A DNA stretch of 64,000 nt from Tupaia tana (taxonomy: Eukaryota; Chordata; Mammalia; Scandentia; Tupaiidae). Positions 38,263 to 49,539 of this stretch are shown here, piece by piece. The stretch covers positions 26,525,814 to 26,589,813 of the forward strand of contig JAKSZU010000012.1 in NCBI GenBank assembly GCA_026018925.1, given 5' to 3'. The notes under the pieces are model-generated. The model did not search any database and was not told where the DNA came from. It saw only the letters and a program-made list of their open reading frames with translations. The stretch's first letter is position 1. Each line of letters begins with the position of its first letter. The translations under genes were made by a program, and so were the position numbers.

Positions 38263-38742
38263 AGAGATCAGTTTATTTTTCTGATAAAAGCCTTGTTTAT
38301 AATTTCTTGTTTGGGCAATAAGATGGTGTCTTTCTTATAGTCATCTGGGTGGATTAATCAACCTGGAGACTCAGAAATGTAAGCTGAGTGAAACTGGGTG
38401 GAATAATTATACATATCTTCATCTGCTCACATAGAAATAGTGATGTGAGGCCTTGGAAGGGCCGTGGTGAGTGCACAGGAGCTTAGTGGAAATAAGCTAC
38501 TTTAAAATTAGTACTTCTAAAATAACTCTTAGACCTGTGTCTTTTTCATTTAGCCATATACATTATTTATTTATTCAAACAAATGTAGGGTTTACCACAG
38601 TGGAACAGCTGATATGAAACATGTTCTTAGACAGAGACTTAATTTTTTTTTCTGTTGCTGTTTAAATCAAATCATAAAGAGACTCTAATCTTAGGCAAGT
38701 AGTAGAGACCTTTTCAGTTCCCCATTCAAGTCTACATTTCAA

Positions 38743-38765
38743 CTGTGACCTCATTACTGACATCA
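38743..38765 (-). promoter_or_regulatory. Double CRE-like promoter block of UBQLN5
   Basis: ctgtgacctca plus ctgacatca contain two CRE-like half-sites, 227 bp before the UBQLN5 ATG. The block is the inverted near-copy of 24614-24635 at UBQLN3. A likely noncoding exon follows, with a possible donor (gggg|gtgaga) near 38864 and an acceptor, ggtgtcctcag, just before the coding exon at 38963. Confidence 0.5.
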
Positions 38766-38991
38766 TCTGTCATAAGGCTGTCCCCAGGAGAAGAGTAGCT
38801 GTCACCCCTATGGGAGCCAGGTGGCTACAGGGCTGCCCTGGGAGGTGGCATCTGCAGGACGGGGGTGAGAGGACATCACTGGACACCTACTGGTCCCTGC
38901 TCCCAGGTGTGCCCAGCGCCACATCTAGGCTTCTACAGGTCTGTGCCCCACGGTGTCCTCAGGTGGCCCTGCATTCTGTTCTCAAGGGAAT

Positions 38992-40551
38992 ATGGCACAA
39001 GCTAGGAAAGAAGCAGGGGACAGCCGACTGGTATCTGGACGGGATCCAGTTTCACACATGATCAGAGTGTCTGTAAAGACCCCACAGGATTGCCAGGAAT
39101 TTATGCTGGCAGAAAATTGCAGTGTCCACCATTTTAAGAAACAGATCTCCAAACGTTTTCACTGTGACACTGACCGATTGGTGCTCATCTTCACTGGAAA
39201 GATTCTTCGAGATCAGGACATTCTGAATCAGCGTGGCATCCTAGATGGCACTACCGTCCACTTGGTGGTGAGGACCCGTTTGAAAGAGTCGGCTAGTCCT
39301 GGAACTCTACCAGGCCTTACAGGCCATTGCACCCATCGTGCTGAACCATCAGCCTCTGAGGGTGCTGGGTTGCTAGTTAGACTGGGTCGACTGGCCCGGA
39401 GTTCACCTGATCTGGCTGACTTCTTTGGCCAGCTGGCTCAATTCCTGATAGCTGCGCCTGAGTCTGCAGTGCAGTTCTTGGAAGACTCACAAGTTCAAAG
39501 TGTGGCAAATGAGAAACTAGCTAATAGCAACCGTGTTCCTGAATCCTCAAGGCCAGTACAGAAACGTGAGCCAGCTTTCAAGGCTCTGGAAACCTTGCAG
39601 AACCCAGCCCGACAAGAGCTCTCACAGGCAGACAAAAAGAGGTTGGAGGCCTTGAAGGCAGTGCCAGGTGGTGACAATGCTATGCGTCCAGGTCCAGTCT
39701 GCTCTAATATCCAACAGTTAATGCTTTCCACTTTGGCCTTATTGGCTGCCTCCAAAGATCACATCTCAGGTTCAGAGTCTCATAGAGGGGAAGCTAGTTC
39801 CCATAATGGTAGTGATACCAGCACGGCCATCTACTCTACCTCTGCACCCGCCAGATCATTGGCACAAGAGATCAGTGCGGGAATTGTTGGTCAAGTCAGG
39901 AGCATGACTTCAAATAACGCCAATTCAGCATGCAGGACTGGCATGCCAGACTTATATTCAGGCCAGGACCTTCCTTCTCAGGATAGCCAACAGCCGATAG
40001 AGAAAGGCACTTCAGCCAGTCAGCCGAGACCTTCACCCTCTGTTTTGCGTAGAGCCTTGCATGTCCTACAGCAGAATCCAACTCTGCTACACCAGCTGGC
40101 AACTGGCAGCCCCCTGCGGCATCGAATGCCACTACTTCCCATCCTCACCAACCCACGGGCACTGCAGGCATTGATACAGATAGAACAAGGTCTACAGACA
40201 CTGTCCAGAGAAGTGCCTGGGCTGGGACCTATCTTATGGTACCCAGCTGGACCACGTGGTACTAGAGGCATATCTGAAACTAGGAGTGAAAGACAAGGTA
40301 ATAGAACAGACCCTGTGCAACCCACCTTGGCTGTTCTTCAGCTCCTTCATGCATTGTCTCTGGCCTGCTCCCAGCCAACCCAGTCCTCAGTATCCTCATC
40401 CTTCCTCAATGAAGGTCGCTATCAGAAAGAACTAGAGCATCTGAAGGCCATGGGTTTTGCTAACCATGATGCCAACCTGCAGGCCTTGATGGCCACAGGT
40501 GGAGACGTCCATGCCGCCATTGAGAGGCTTATGGGGATGCCGCATGCCTAG
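38992..40551 (+). CDS. UBQLN5: Ubiquilin-5
   Basis: Third ubiquilin in the cluster, 519 residues from [13 protein letters not shown] (the frame opens 13 codons earlier, but that Met precedes a likely splice acceptor). Ubiquitin-like domain about 23-97 ([15 protein letters not shown] to VHLVVRT). The first STI1-type region is eroded: NPAMMQEMM of UBQLN3 is replaced by [18 protein letters not shown] before a surviving VPGGDN, and the GGNPF motif is gone. A second STI1-type region is clear at about 352-418 ([30 protein letters not shown]). UBA about 476-516 ([22 protein letters not shown]). Assignment rests on being a distinct third ubiquilin at this locus; mouse has Ubqln5 here and I know of no human gene. 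No stops or frameshifts. Possible poly(A) signal ATTAAA at 40705-40710. Confidence 0.88.
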   Translation: MAQARKEAGDSRLVSGRDPVSHMIRVSVKTPQDCQEFMLAENCSVHHFKKQISKRFHCDTDRLVLIFTGKILRDQDILNQRGILDGTTVHLVVRTRLKESASPGTLPGLTGHCTHRAEPSASEGAGLLVRLGRLARSSPDLADFFGQLAQFLIAAPESAVQFLEDSQVQSVANEKLANSNRVPESSRPVQKREPAFKALETLQNPARQELSQADKKRLEALKAVPGGDNAMRPGPVCSNIQQLMLSTLALLAASKDHISGSESHRGEASSHNGSDTSTAIYSTSAPARSLAQEISAGIVGQVRSMTSNNANSACRTGMPDLYSGQDLPSQDSQQPIEKGTSASQPRPSPSVLRRALHVLQQNPTLLHQLATGSPLRHRMPLLPILTNPRALQALIQIEQGLQTLSREVPGLGPILWYPAGPRGTRGISETRSERQGNRTDPVQPTLAVLQLLHALSLACSQPTQSSVSSSFLNEGRYQKELEHLKAMGFANHDANLQALMATGGDVHAAIERLMGMPHA

Positions 40552-40979
40552 GTCCCTCCAGTTGGCTTCAAAACATCTGGTGGAGAGGGAGCAACAGAAA
40601 GGGGAAGGGGAGGGGAGGGGAATTAGCTTATTTTGGGGATTCCTCCTATTCAGATCATGTGCACATTTGGACAGCCCCTCTCTTACTGCCCAAGCCTTTT
40701 CTGCATTAAAAAAGATTGCTTGGATCACATGTATGATGTAAATTTGGGGGCTTGTGGGCAAAAGAATGCTATGTGGAGAGAGACTGACCCATGTTATATG
40801 GTTGTGGGATTGTGTTTCACATGTTCTCCTGACCCTAAGTGCAGAGTCTTTTGGACATGGTTGGTAAAATCTTGAATTATTTTTTAGGCATTTTTGCCTG
40901 TGATCAATTGGCAATCGATTCTTTCACCATCACCATCTTCCCACTACTTGGAAAGTCTCAACAGGCCTCTTTCTGGTTT

Positions 40980-41226
40980 TTATTTGTTTGTTTTTGTTTT
41001 TAATTGCCAGGGGGTACACACACTCACCAGAGAGATGGGGAAAAGAAGTAGAGAGCACCCTCCAATGGGCCTTGATTTTATCTACAATCCCTTCACTTCC
41101 ATATCCATCCAGTCAGGATCTGAAACATGCACACACATGCTCCTGGCATGTTTTTTAAGCCCCCAAGTTTGGGATTTGCACCATGGTGAGATCTGTCTCC
41201 CTTAACCACGAGGCTACAGGGCTAGC
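40980..41226 (-). mobile_element. Type B SINE
   Basis: T/G-rich tail, taattgccagggggtacac, body with atctacaatcccttcac, head ending acgaggctacagggctagc. Confidence 0.7.
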
Positions 41227-41239
41227 CTCAAGATTCTTT

Positions 41240-42010
41240 TGTCTTATGTAATGCTTGACTCTGCTGCCTAAGTAGCTACTAAATTTTCTCTCTCTTTTTG
41301 ACTCTAAATTTCTTTAAAGTGTCTCCCCTTCTAATGGTGACATTTCACCATCTTCTACAGCCAGGGATTTACTCTCAGTAAGATAGAGACATTTTCTTAA
41401 AATTGTCTCTTGAGCCAGTCCTGTGGTTAAGGGAGTCAGATCTCACATAGCTGACTGCAGTTTGAATCCTGGCCCTTGTGGTTTGAAAAACATGTTGGGT
41501 GCACATGTGTACATGATCAAAATCCTGATGGGATCGAGAAAGGAAGGAGAAGGAATTATGGTATGACTATGACCTATGGAGGTGTGCTTTTTCTCTCTGT
41601 CTTGCTCTGGTGAGCACAGATGTCCTCTGGCAATCAAAAAAAAATTTCTCATTCTCATCTTCCCAAATTTCCTGCACAATTTGACATAATGACCTGTTTC
41701 TCAAAGCTTCTTCCTTCAATCTATTTGCTTCTCCATACTCTTACAGAGTGGAGCTTGCTGAAAGTATAACAATTCTTTCTTTATTCCTGTTTGGCCATTT
41801 CCAAAGGTCTGGCTTTTTTCCAAATATCTGAGATTTGTACTTTACACACCTAACTGTTCTTCTTTTGGGGAATCCCAAGGAAATTTCTGACTCAGCATGT
41901 CCAAATATAGTTAGTTCAGTGTCTTTTCCCTGGCTTGTTCATACTTTATGTTCACTTTGTCTCAGTGAAAGTAACGGACACTTTCTCAATCCACCTAGTC
42001 ACTCTCCTGT
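41240..42010 (+). mobile_element. L2 LINE relic, interrupted
   Basis: gactcagcatgtccaaatat and other pyrimidine-rich segments fit L2 ORF2 in sense orientation. A type B SINE at 41411-41645 interrupts it. Confidence 0.4.
41411..41645 (+). mobile_element. Type B SINE
   Basis: Plus-strand copy: gagccagtcctgtggttaag head, tagctgactgcagtttgaat with box B-like text, and end ctggcaatcaaaaaaaa. Confidence 0.65.
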
Positions 42011-42399
42011 AAACTGCTGATATATTAGTGATGCTGCTACTCATAAAGTGGGCAGACATTTCATCCCCCAGAAAGTGATGGTGGCTTAATGCAAACATGT
42101 ATTGAAAATGAAAGCTAATGAAAAGATGGACTGGGGGTATGGGGGGAGGAACACTCTGGGTTCTAACTTAAGAAGAAACCAAGAACTGAAAATTTGGAGT
42201 CAGACTCAGGGGTCAATCGAATCTGAGCTAAGGAACAGTTGAGTCTCATGCTTCCTGAGTGCTGGGGGTGAGGGGGATAGTGTGTGAACCTCTTTGAGGT
42301 AGACACTGTGACTTAATTGCATTGTGATGTTTATGAGCACAAGAGGCCTAAAAGTTATAAAGGTCAGGGATTGTAGACCAAATATCTCTGGTACCTATT

Positions 42400-42642
42400 T
42401 TTTTAAAAATGCTTTTTGCTATAGGGAACGCATATACCAGAGAGAGATAAGAGGAAAGTGAGAAATTATCCCTGAGGAAGATGATGACACCACAATCCCT
42501 TCCCCTCCAGTCTCTTCCTGGGATTTTGGGCATGTATGCACACTCATCTGGCATGATTTTCAAGCTTCCAGGTCTGGGACAAAATCATGGCCATGTGGAA
42601 ATCCAACACCTTAACCTCTGCCATGACTAGCTAGCTGGCCCT
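42400..42642 (-). mobile_element. Diverged type A/B SINE
   Basis: gctttttgctatagggaacg tail junction, ccacaatcccttcccctcc, head caccttaacctctgccatg. Confidence 0.65.
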
Positions 42643-42897
42643 GGGGCTTCATTTTGATGTGCCTGATACACAGTTCACTCTTCATTTTCTCATAACTCTA
42701 ATATGGTGATCTCAATTTTTGAGATCAGTGAACCATGTTTGGTCCCAGAGGCATGAGTAGGGTTGATGGAAAGGGCAGCATTCTGAATTCGAAAAGTATG
42801 CTTCCCCTTCCTTCAACTCACAGGTCTTAGTGACCAGATTACTGAGTGGGGTGGGAGACATTATTGGCATTATTTTAAATGACTTTTTCAGGTGCCT

Positions 42898-43162
42898 TTT
42901 TTTTTAAGAGTTCTTTTTTGCTATAGGGCGTGTGTGCTTGCCAGACAGACAGAGAGAGACAGAGAGATAGAAAGCGAGAAATCACCCCCGAGGGGGGATG
43001 GCCACGCCGCAATCCCTTCTCCTCCATTCTCCTCTCAGGATCTTGGGCACGCACGCACACGCCCCCACCCGGTGTGAGTTTAAGCCACAGGGTCAGGGAC
43101 TCGAACTGCAGTCGACTATGTGGGAGTCCAGCGACATAGCCATTACACTAACTGCTGGTCCC
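42898..43162 (-). mobile_element. Young SINE (type A)
   Basis: Minus-strand near-consensus copy with CpGs kept. Short duplication caggtgcct (42889-42897) versus cgggtgcct (43164-43172). Confidence 0.92.
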
Positions 43163-43596
43163 TCGGGTGCCTGTCTTATAGTAGCCTATTGGCTTGTACA
43201 AATCACTCCCTCTATCCCTCGAGGGATACTTACCATATTCAAGCTTTAGGATGATAAAAGAGACAAAACCAGAACTTCAAGGAGTAAACTGGCAACGCTA
43301 AAAAATCCTCCATGTGTCTTTTGTCTGTGGTGAATGTGAATTCAGGCTTTGATCAATAAGGGAAAATCATGGGGAAGAACTGTGCTCTGCTATATTTAAA
43401 GTCCAGTGCAGTGCTGGATCCCTCAAAGTGTTAGCAACTGTGTGGTCCCTGTATCCCTGATTATCTTCCAAGGCAGGACAAAAGGAAATGAGAATTTCCC
43501 AGAAAGGTCAGAGTTGGAGAAGAGAGTTGGAAACTCTGCCAAAGTAAGTCCTCTCTATAATACCAGTGCTGACATAGAATTAAAAGTTTAGGAAAG

Positions 43597-43740
43597 TAGC
43601 CCAGTGGCACTGGCATAGTGGTAGCACAATGCTCTGTGATGCTGAAAATCATATGGAAGATCAGGGTTCATTTGCATAAACCCTGTTGGGGGTACTTCTT
43701 TCTCTTTTTCTTTCACATTCAGGAAATAAACTTTAAAGAA
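43597..43740 (+). mobile_element. Third-type tRNA SINE relic
   Basis: ggcatagtggtagcacaatg then ctctgtgatgctgaa and cagggttcatttgc resemble box A and box B text. The element ends aggaaataaactttaaag. The head resembles the one at 58080-58300. Confidence 0.45.
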
Positions 43741-44087
43741 AGTTTAGGAAAGGTGGAAGAATGCTAGGCATAATGCCTGGTTGAATTTCACACTACTTAC
43801 ATCTCCATATATCAACCCACATTACAATACACAATTAAAAACCTGGCCACTGAGACATACAGTGGAAGCATAAACTAGAGTGAGATTATATAACATGGAT
43901 CACATCAAATTGATCTATGAGAACTAGTAATACTGTAGAAAATAAATATTGATACGAATACATTTTCATGTCCTATATTACCAGAGCCCAAGGCATGGAT
44001 ATTAAATTATCTCTTCTCAACAACAATTCTGTACCATGTGTTCGTTATTGATGTATAATACCAAACCATATGCAATTTCTTTCTTTT

Positions 44088-44336
44088 TGTTTTTAGAAAG
44101 AGATTTTTTTCTATAGAGCATATGTGCTCACTGGAGAGACAGACAGAGATAGTGAGAAATCACCTGCCAGGGGGATGGCCATGTTGCAATCGCTTCTCTT
44201 CTATTCTCCTCTTGGGATTTTGGGCCTGCATGCACAAGCACCTGACATGAGTTTCAAGCCTCCAGGTCCAGGATTTGAACCTCAGTCAGTCATGTGGGAG
44301 TCCAGAGCCTTAACCACTATGCCACCTTTTCACTCC
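44088..44336 (-). mobile_element. Diverged type A SINE
   Basis: gatttttttctatagagcat, tgccagggggatggccatg, head gagccttaaccactatgcc. Confidence 0.7.
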
Positions 44337-44339
44337 ACA

Positions 44340-45150
44340 GTATACAATTCCTTTCATTGGTTCTTTCTTTTTTTTTTTTTTTTTTTTTTTTAAGATGCTT
44401 GGCTAGTATCTTATTTTTCAAAGAATGATTCTAAAACATTACACTAAATCAGACTGAAAGGTAAAGTTTAAAATAGACCATTTTATAAGGATAAATTATA
44501 ACTTATGTAATGACTGTTCACACTAAAAAATCTCGATGTTAGAATTTATGATACACCCAGTTGGCAGTAGCACTCAGGTTTTCTAAATATTAGCACTTGT
44601 TATTTCTTCTACTTTTTTAAATCTTTATCCAAATTTTTGTGTGATTTATCCTGATTTTCATTATTGAGAACTTGACTCTAATTGCAAATTTATTATAATA
44701 TTTCATTAATGAAACCAATATAAATAAGTAAAATATATTTCTATGGGAAAGCTGTTGGTACTGTCAGAAATTTCGGAAATACCACACCTCAATTTTATAT
44801 ATACAAAAATATATAAAAATGTATATATACAAAAAAATAGTTTAATCAGAGTTATGGTGTGCAAGTAGCATTGTTATCAATCCAACCTAAGTTAAATAAA
44901 TGAAAAAGCAAGATGCGAGCTCATTTGACAATTAAAAAATTTAAGTATTGATACACATGGTATTCTTACAAAACATTTGTCTATACTTTTAATATGGAGC
45001 TTTCACTATTTTGCTCATAACTTTTTTGTTTAACTATAATTGCAGTGACAAAATTTATAAACCTAATATAAGTTCTCTACATTAATCATCTATGTATAAA
45101 TATTTTTTTCAAGAAACAATGTGTGTAATTTCTACGTCTTTTGTTTCTTA
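44340..45150. other. Intergenic, AT-rich
   Basis: A 23-base poly(T) near 44370 and AT-rich text; no gene. Confidence 0.4.
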
Positions 45151-45154
45151 TGTT

Positions 45155-45225
45155 CTTTTTGTGCAATGTACTTGGGAGACCTGGCTGGAAATGCTGTCCT
45201 CATCCTGGTCATTGCCCTTGCTAAT
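45155..45225 (+). pseudogene. Relic of an OR52-type olfactory receptor (TM1 only)
   Basis: About 65 bases translate as FCAMYLGDLAGNAVLILVIAL, nearly the TM1 segment of the receptor at 52237-53193 (FCAMYLVALAGNAALILVIAF). By eye roughly four in five bases agree with that gene. Nothing recognisable of TM2-TM7 follows, and the downstream text breaks into stops. It lies on the plus strand, opposite to the intact gene 7 kb away, so it is the stump of an inverted former receptor copy. Confidence 0.7.
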
Positions 45226-45512
45226 CTCTCAACCTGGGAAGGGAGGAGAAGAAGGAGGAACTGCTGCTGAAAAAAACTGAAACTTTGCCCATCATTGCTG
45301 CCACTCTTGTGATTCTCTAGATGTTTCCTTGTTGTTCAGCTCCCTCAGAATGGGTTGTAGAGGTCTGAGGATGAAGGGCATATCTTGTTTGTAAGCATCA
45401 GGGTTCCAAGTCCCATGGGGCAGTATTGGATGTCATTATTACATGTGCCTAGTGTGTGCATTCCATATTCAGCCTCTGGATACTCTAGGTTGTGAAGGCC
45501 ATTGGTCAACGT

Positions 45513-45513
<1 letters not shown>

Positions 45514-45554
<41 letters not shown>

Positions 45555-45790
45555 ATAGGGCGCGTGCGCTCGCCAGACAGACAGAGAGAGACAGAGAGAT
45601 AGAAAGCAGGAAATCACCCCCCAGGGGGGATGGCCACGCCGCAATCCCTTCTCCTCCATTCTCCTCTCGGGATCTTGGGCACGCACGCACACGCGCCCAG
45701 CGTGAGTTTAAGCCGCCGGGTCCGGGACTTGAACCGCGGTCGACTACATGGGAGTCCAGCGACATAGCCATTATGCTAACTGCTGGTCCC
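45514..45790 (-). mobile_element. Young SINE (type A), long poly(T)
   Basis: About 38 T, then a near-consensus copy with many CpGs. Exact duplication ggtcaacgtg at 45504-45513 and 45791-45800. Confidence 0.95.
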
Positions 45791-45999
45791 GGTCAACGTG
45801 CTTTTGAGGAAGGTCCAATACCGATGAGAGGTATGCAGTGCCTGTCATCATTTGTCACCATTAAGTAAATAAACAAAATGTCTTTCTCTTTGTTTCCTTT
45901 CTGCAAGACATCCTTTCTTCCTGTATATTTCAGTTTCAGAAATGTTTCTCTCTTGGTCCTTACATTGTGTTCACTTTTCCAATTTTGTTGTTGGCATCT

Positions 46000-46080
46000 G
46001 GAGTTGCCCACCTAGCCATAGAAATCACCTTCCCTGTGGTCAGCAATAGCCTCCTCACTGCTAAATCCAGTGAATATTTC

Positions 46081-46090
<10 letters not shown>
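46000..46090 (+). mobile_element. L2 LINE fragment split by a SINE
   Basis: atagcctcctcactgctaaa followed by tccagtgaatattt matches L2 ORF2 text (gacctcctcactgctaaatccagtgg) and continues after the SINE at 46360. Confidence 0.5.
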
Positions 46091-46114
<24 letters not shown>

Positions 46115-46359
46115 GAGAGGTTTTTGCTATAGGGGCATGTGCGCTCAGAAAGACAGAGACAGAAAGCAAGAAATTACCCCCCCCCCCCCCCCATGGGGGA
46201 TAGCCACGCTGCAATTCCTTCTCCTCCATTCTCCTCTCAGGATCTTGGGTACGCATGCACACGTGCCCGGCGTGAGTTTCAGCCACCGGATCTGGGACTC
46301 GAACCGTGGTCGACTACATGAGAGTCCAGTGACATAGCCATAGGCCAACTGCTGGTCCC
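46091..46359 (-). mobile_element. Young SINE (type A) inside L2
   Basis: Poly(T), gtttttgctataggggc, an 18-base C run (about 46175-46192), head ending ctgctggtccc. Duplication aaatccagtgaatattt (46063-46079) versus aaatccagtgactattt (46360-46376). Confidence 0.92.
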
Positions 46360-46699
46360 AAATCCAGTGACTATTTTTTTTTTCTTTTTTTGGAGTCAGT
46401 GACTATTTCTTAGCCTGACTCTTCTTTTAATCTTTTAGTGGGTCTTAATATTACTAACAGAGCCAGAACATTAAAAAAAAAATTTCCTGCCAATCTACTG
46501 CATTCCCTGGATGATGTCATATTATTTCACTCTATTTATTTATTTAACTGCAACACCTCCTTTCATATTTGCACATTTTCCTGAAGACTTCTTTTTTTTT
46601 TCCATTCTCATGAGAAAACAGCAACACCTGTGAGTTCTCACATTCACTTCCACCTACTTATATGCATTTGTGCCAATTCATCCTGCCTGCTGCTCTGTG

Positions 46700-47965
46700 A
46701 TTGTGGAGGGAATTGTTACCTAAGACTTACTCTTCCACTAGAATACTACTAGATTCCTTTCTCTCTTACCTATTCAAAGACAGTTGCCCTCATCTTCCTA
46801 CATCATCAATCTTTGCTTTTCTTATAGGATTAATGGCTTATTCCTATAATGTGTATGCTGTTATTTTCCAATCTGAAAATGAATACGCCAAGAAATACAA
46901 GAAAAAAATGTCTTATAGCCACTTATCCCTCTATGTACCATCTCATTTTTCTGCTCACCTTTATAGCAAGAGTAACTACTCAGAATAATTGTCCATTTTT
47001 CTTCTGACACCAATTTTCTCTTCTTCTTCTTTTAGACCTACTATAATAAAGCCTTTGCTCATACTGCTCCAAAGTTTGAAACCACTCTTGTCAGAGTCAC
47101 CAGAGTCCTCTGCTCTGCTCAATCCTATGGTTGTTCCCCAGTTAGCCTTCTCCTTGCCTATCAGTCATATTTGGGTGATTCTAGGATTTGCTGTAGTTGA
47201 TCACCTACTTTTTCTTGCAACACTTTCTCTTATGTTTCTGAATTCCACACACTTTAAAAGTTAACTCTTATCTCAAAAGCCTTTTAGTCTCAGTTTTCTC
47301 TGCTGAGTTATCATTGTCTCCCCAGTATTTTAACGTTGGAGTCCTTGTTTCTACTTCATCTCCTTGGTGTTGTCACCAGCTTCATAGTTTTCAATATCAT
47401 GTACATACTGATAAGTTTAAAATTTATGTTTTTAGTCTAGATACCTCCCTGGAATCCCAAACTTACACAGCCGAACCTACAGTATCTTTCCTCTAGGGTA
47501 CCTTAGAGATCCTGACCTCATCACCTTCTCTCACAAACATGTCCATTTTCCAGTCTCTTTTGTCTTAAAAGAAAAAAAAAAAAAGGCAAATCCACTTTTC
47601 TAGTTTTTCTGATAAAAAACCTTATAGGTGTCCTTGACTTTTCTCTCTGTTGATAAGAGTCAATCTATTATAAAATCCCATGAAAGACATAGAAGGCCTT
47701 TCTTTCATAGTCTGGCTTGTTTCACTTTACATCACATCTTTCATATTTGTCCACTTTCTGTTAAATGCTATGGTGTCTGCTTCAAAGTATACCAAGAAGT
47801 TGACCGCTTTTATTATATCCATTGCAACTACTCTGACAAAATCACTATAATTGCATTCTAAACAGTATCCTTGCTACTGTCTATACCCCCTCCATCTTTT
47901 TCCCCTATGCTTGAAATAGCAGCCACATTGATCTTCTTAAACACGAAGACAAATTATTCAGTTAT
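46700..47965 (+). mobile_element. L2 LINE reverse transcriptase region, decayed
   Basis: A sense-orientation L2 relic: gaaaccactcttgtcagagt, gctgtagttgatcacctact (the DxVDH motif area of the reverse transcriptase), ttttaacgttggagtccttg, tcatgtacatactgataagt and gtgtccttgacttttctctc occur in the correct order. Stops and frameshifts throughout. Confidence 0.65.
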
Positions 47966-48050
47966 ACAGGTGAAGAAGCAACTACGATGAAGGTTTATTT
48001 ATTCATTTTTCTCAGAAGGCGTTCATGCTTACCAGAGAAAGACAGAGAGG

Positions 48051-48190
48051 CAGAGAGAAGAAGAAGAAGAAGGAGGAGGAGGAGGAGGAGGAGGAGGAGG
48101 AGGAGGAGGAGGAGGAGGAGGAGAAGAAGAAGAAGAAGAAGAAGAAGAAGAAGAAGAAGAAGAAGAAGAAGAAGAAGAAGGAGAAGAAAA
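48051..48190. repeat. (AGA/AGG)n polypurine microsatellite
   Basis: About 140 bases of almost pure purine on the plus strand, with an AGG block flanked by AGA blocks. It begins where a SINE-like GA-rich segment (accagagaaagacagagagg) ends, so it probably grew from a SINE body. Poly-Arg, poly-Glu and poly-Leu frames across it are artefacts. Confidence 0.97.
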
Positions 48191-48309
48191 AGCACCAGCC
48201 AGTCGTGTTCTTTTTGATCTCTTCAATCTACTATGTTCCCTGGGTGATGCCATATTATTGAGTTCCTCTTGCTTATTATACTTTAATATATTGTTTCCTA
48301 TTTGCACAT

Positions 48310-48507
48310 TCTTCTGAAGATTTTTTTTTTTATTTTCATGAGAAAACAGCAGCACTGAGACAGGACTCTCTTTCCCCTCTGTTTCTCTATCCTGTCAGGA
48401 TTTTGGGCACGTGCCTGGTACGTTTCTCCTGCTGTTGGAGCTGGGATTCAAACTGCAGTCATGCATGTGAGGTTTGGTTCCCTTTACCACTAGGCTATGG
48501 GGCCACC
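48310..48507 (-). mobile_element. Type B SINE
   Basis: ttgggcacgtgcctggtacg, then actgcagtcatgcatgtgag and head end taggctatggggcc. The body is shortened. Confidence 0.6.
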
Positions 48508-48961
48508 TTGAGGGCCTGTACTTTTCCCAGTCTGTGACTGATGAAGATATAAGAACCTGAGTGCTTGGATTCCAAAGTTTGTGTTTTTCCTTTTATCCTA
48601 TTTCACAATAAAACCAACGAGTTTTTCTAAAATCACTGTGCAGAAAGTGTATGCTATCTTTTCATGACACAGATGGAGAAAGATTATGTTTCAATTCTTG
48701 AGTAGTTTAGGTTCTCAATTATAAAGGAAAATATCAGAGAATAATCCAAACTAAGATGAATTAATTATCTATAGTACATTTATAATAATAACACATCGAT
48801 GCTCAGAATTCATGATGCTCAGAATTGCACTAGAACATTGAAGTAAAATAAAATAACATGATTTTGGAGTGAAGGGAAGAGAGCAAGAATAAAGAGAGTC
48901 CCCCCACCCAGGGTTCAAAAAGAAGAACTGAATTTACTTTTTGAACCATACATATACAAGA

Positions 48962-48962
<1 letters not shown>

Positions 48963-49009
<47 letters not shown>

Positions 49010-49010
49010 T
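48963..49010. repeat. (GT)n microsatellite
   Basis: About 20 uninterrupted GT units, then tatgtg. Confidence 0.97.
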
Positions 49011-49228
49011 TTATTAAAGAGACAAATACTTTGGAATAATGGGGTGGGGTGAATTTTGATTCTGGAAATGCACTGTGGCATTGGAGATGATCTGACAAGG
49101 TGGTTCTTCAGGGTCTGGCTAGTGCTGAATCACTTAAAATTGAGTTCAGATAGATGATCTCCCTTACACAAAGGGAAAGAGCTAGACTTAGGGAAAAAAG
49201 AAACACGTACTTAGTAAGGCAGGATTTT

Positions 49229-49278
49229 ATTTTTTTTTGAAAGTTTTTTGCTATAAGGTGTGTGTGCTCCCTATAGAA

Positions 49279-49329
<51 letters not shown>

Positions 49330-49523
49330 AAGAAAGCCCCCCGCCCCTAGGAGGGATAGTCATTAGTCATGCCACAATTCCTTCTCCTCCATTCTCCTCT
49401 CAGGATCTTGGGCACGCACACACACGTGCCTGGCGTGAGTTTAAGACACCAAGTCCTGGACTCAAACCATGGTCGACTACATGGGAGTCTAACGACATAG
49501 CCACTACAGCAACTGCTGGTTTG
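49229..49523 (-). mobile_element. Young SINE (type A) with (GA)n expansion
   Basis: Minus-strand copy whose GA-rich segment has grown to about 21 GA units (49283-49324). Duplication agtaaggcaggatttt (49213-49228) versus agtaaggcaggattct (49524-49539). Confidence 0.92.
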
Positions 49524-49539
49524 AGTAAGGCAGGATTCT

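Noticed and set aside
45443-45868. 141-residue plus-strand frame and similar frames in other SINEs
   Set aside because: The frame is SINE sequence read through; near-identical peptides recur at 22148, 27296, 42892 and 61089 because the repeat recurs.
48025-48355. Long poly-Arg, poly-Glu, poly-Leu, poly-Ser/Pro frames
   Set aside because: They are translations of the AGA/AGG microsatellite in different frames, not proteins.
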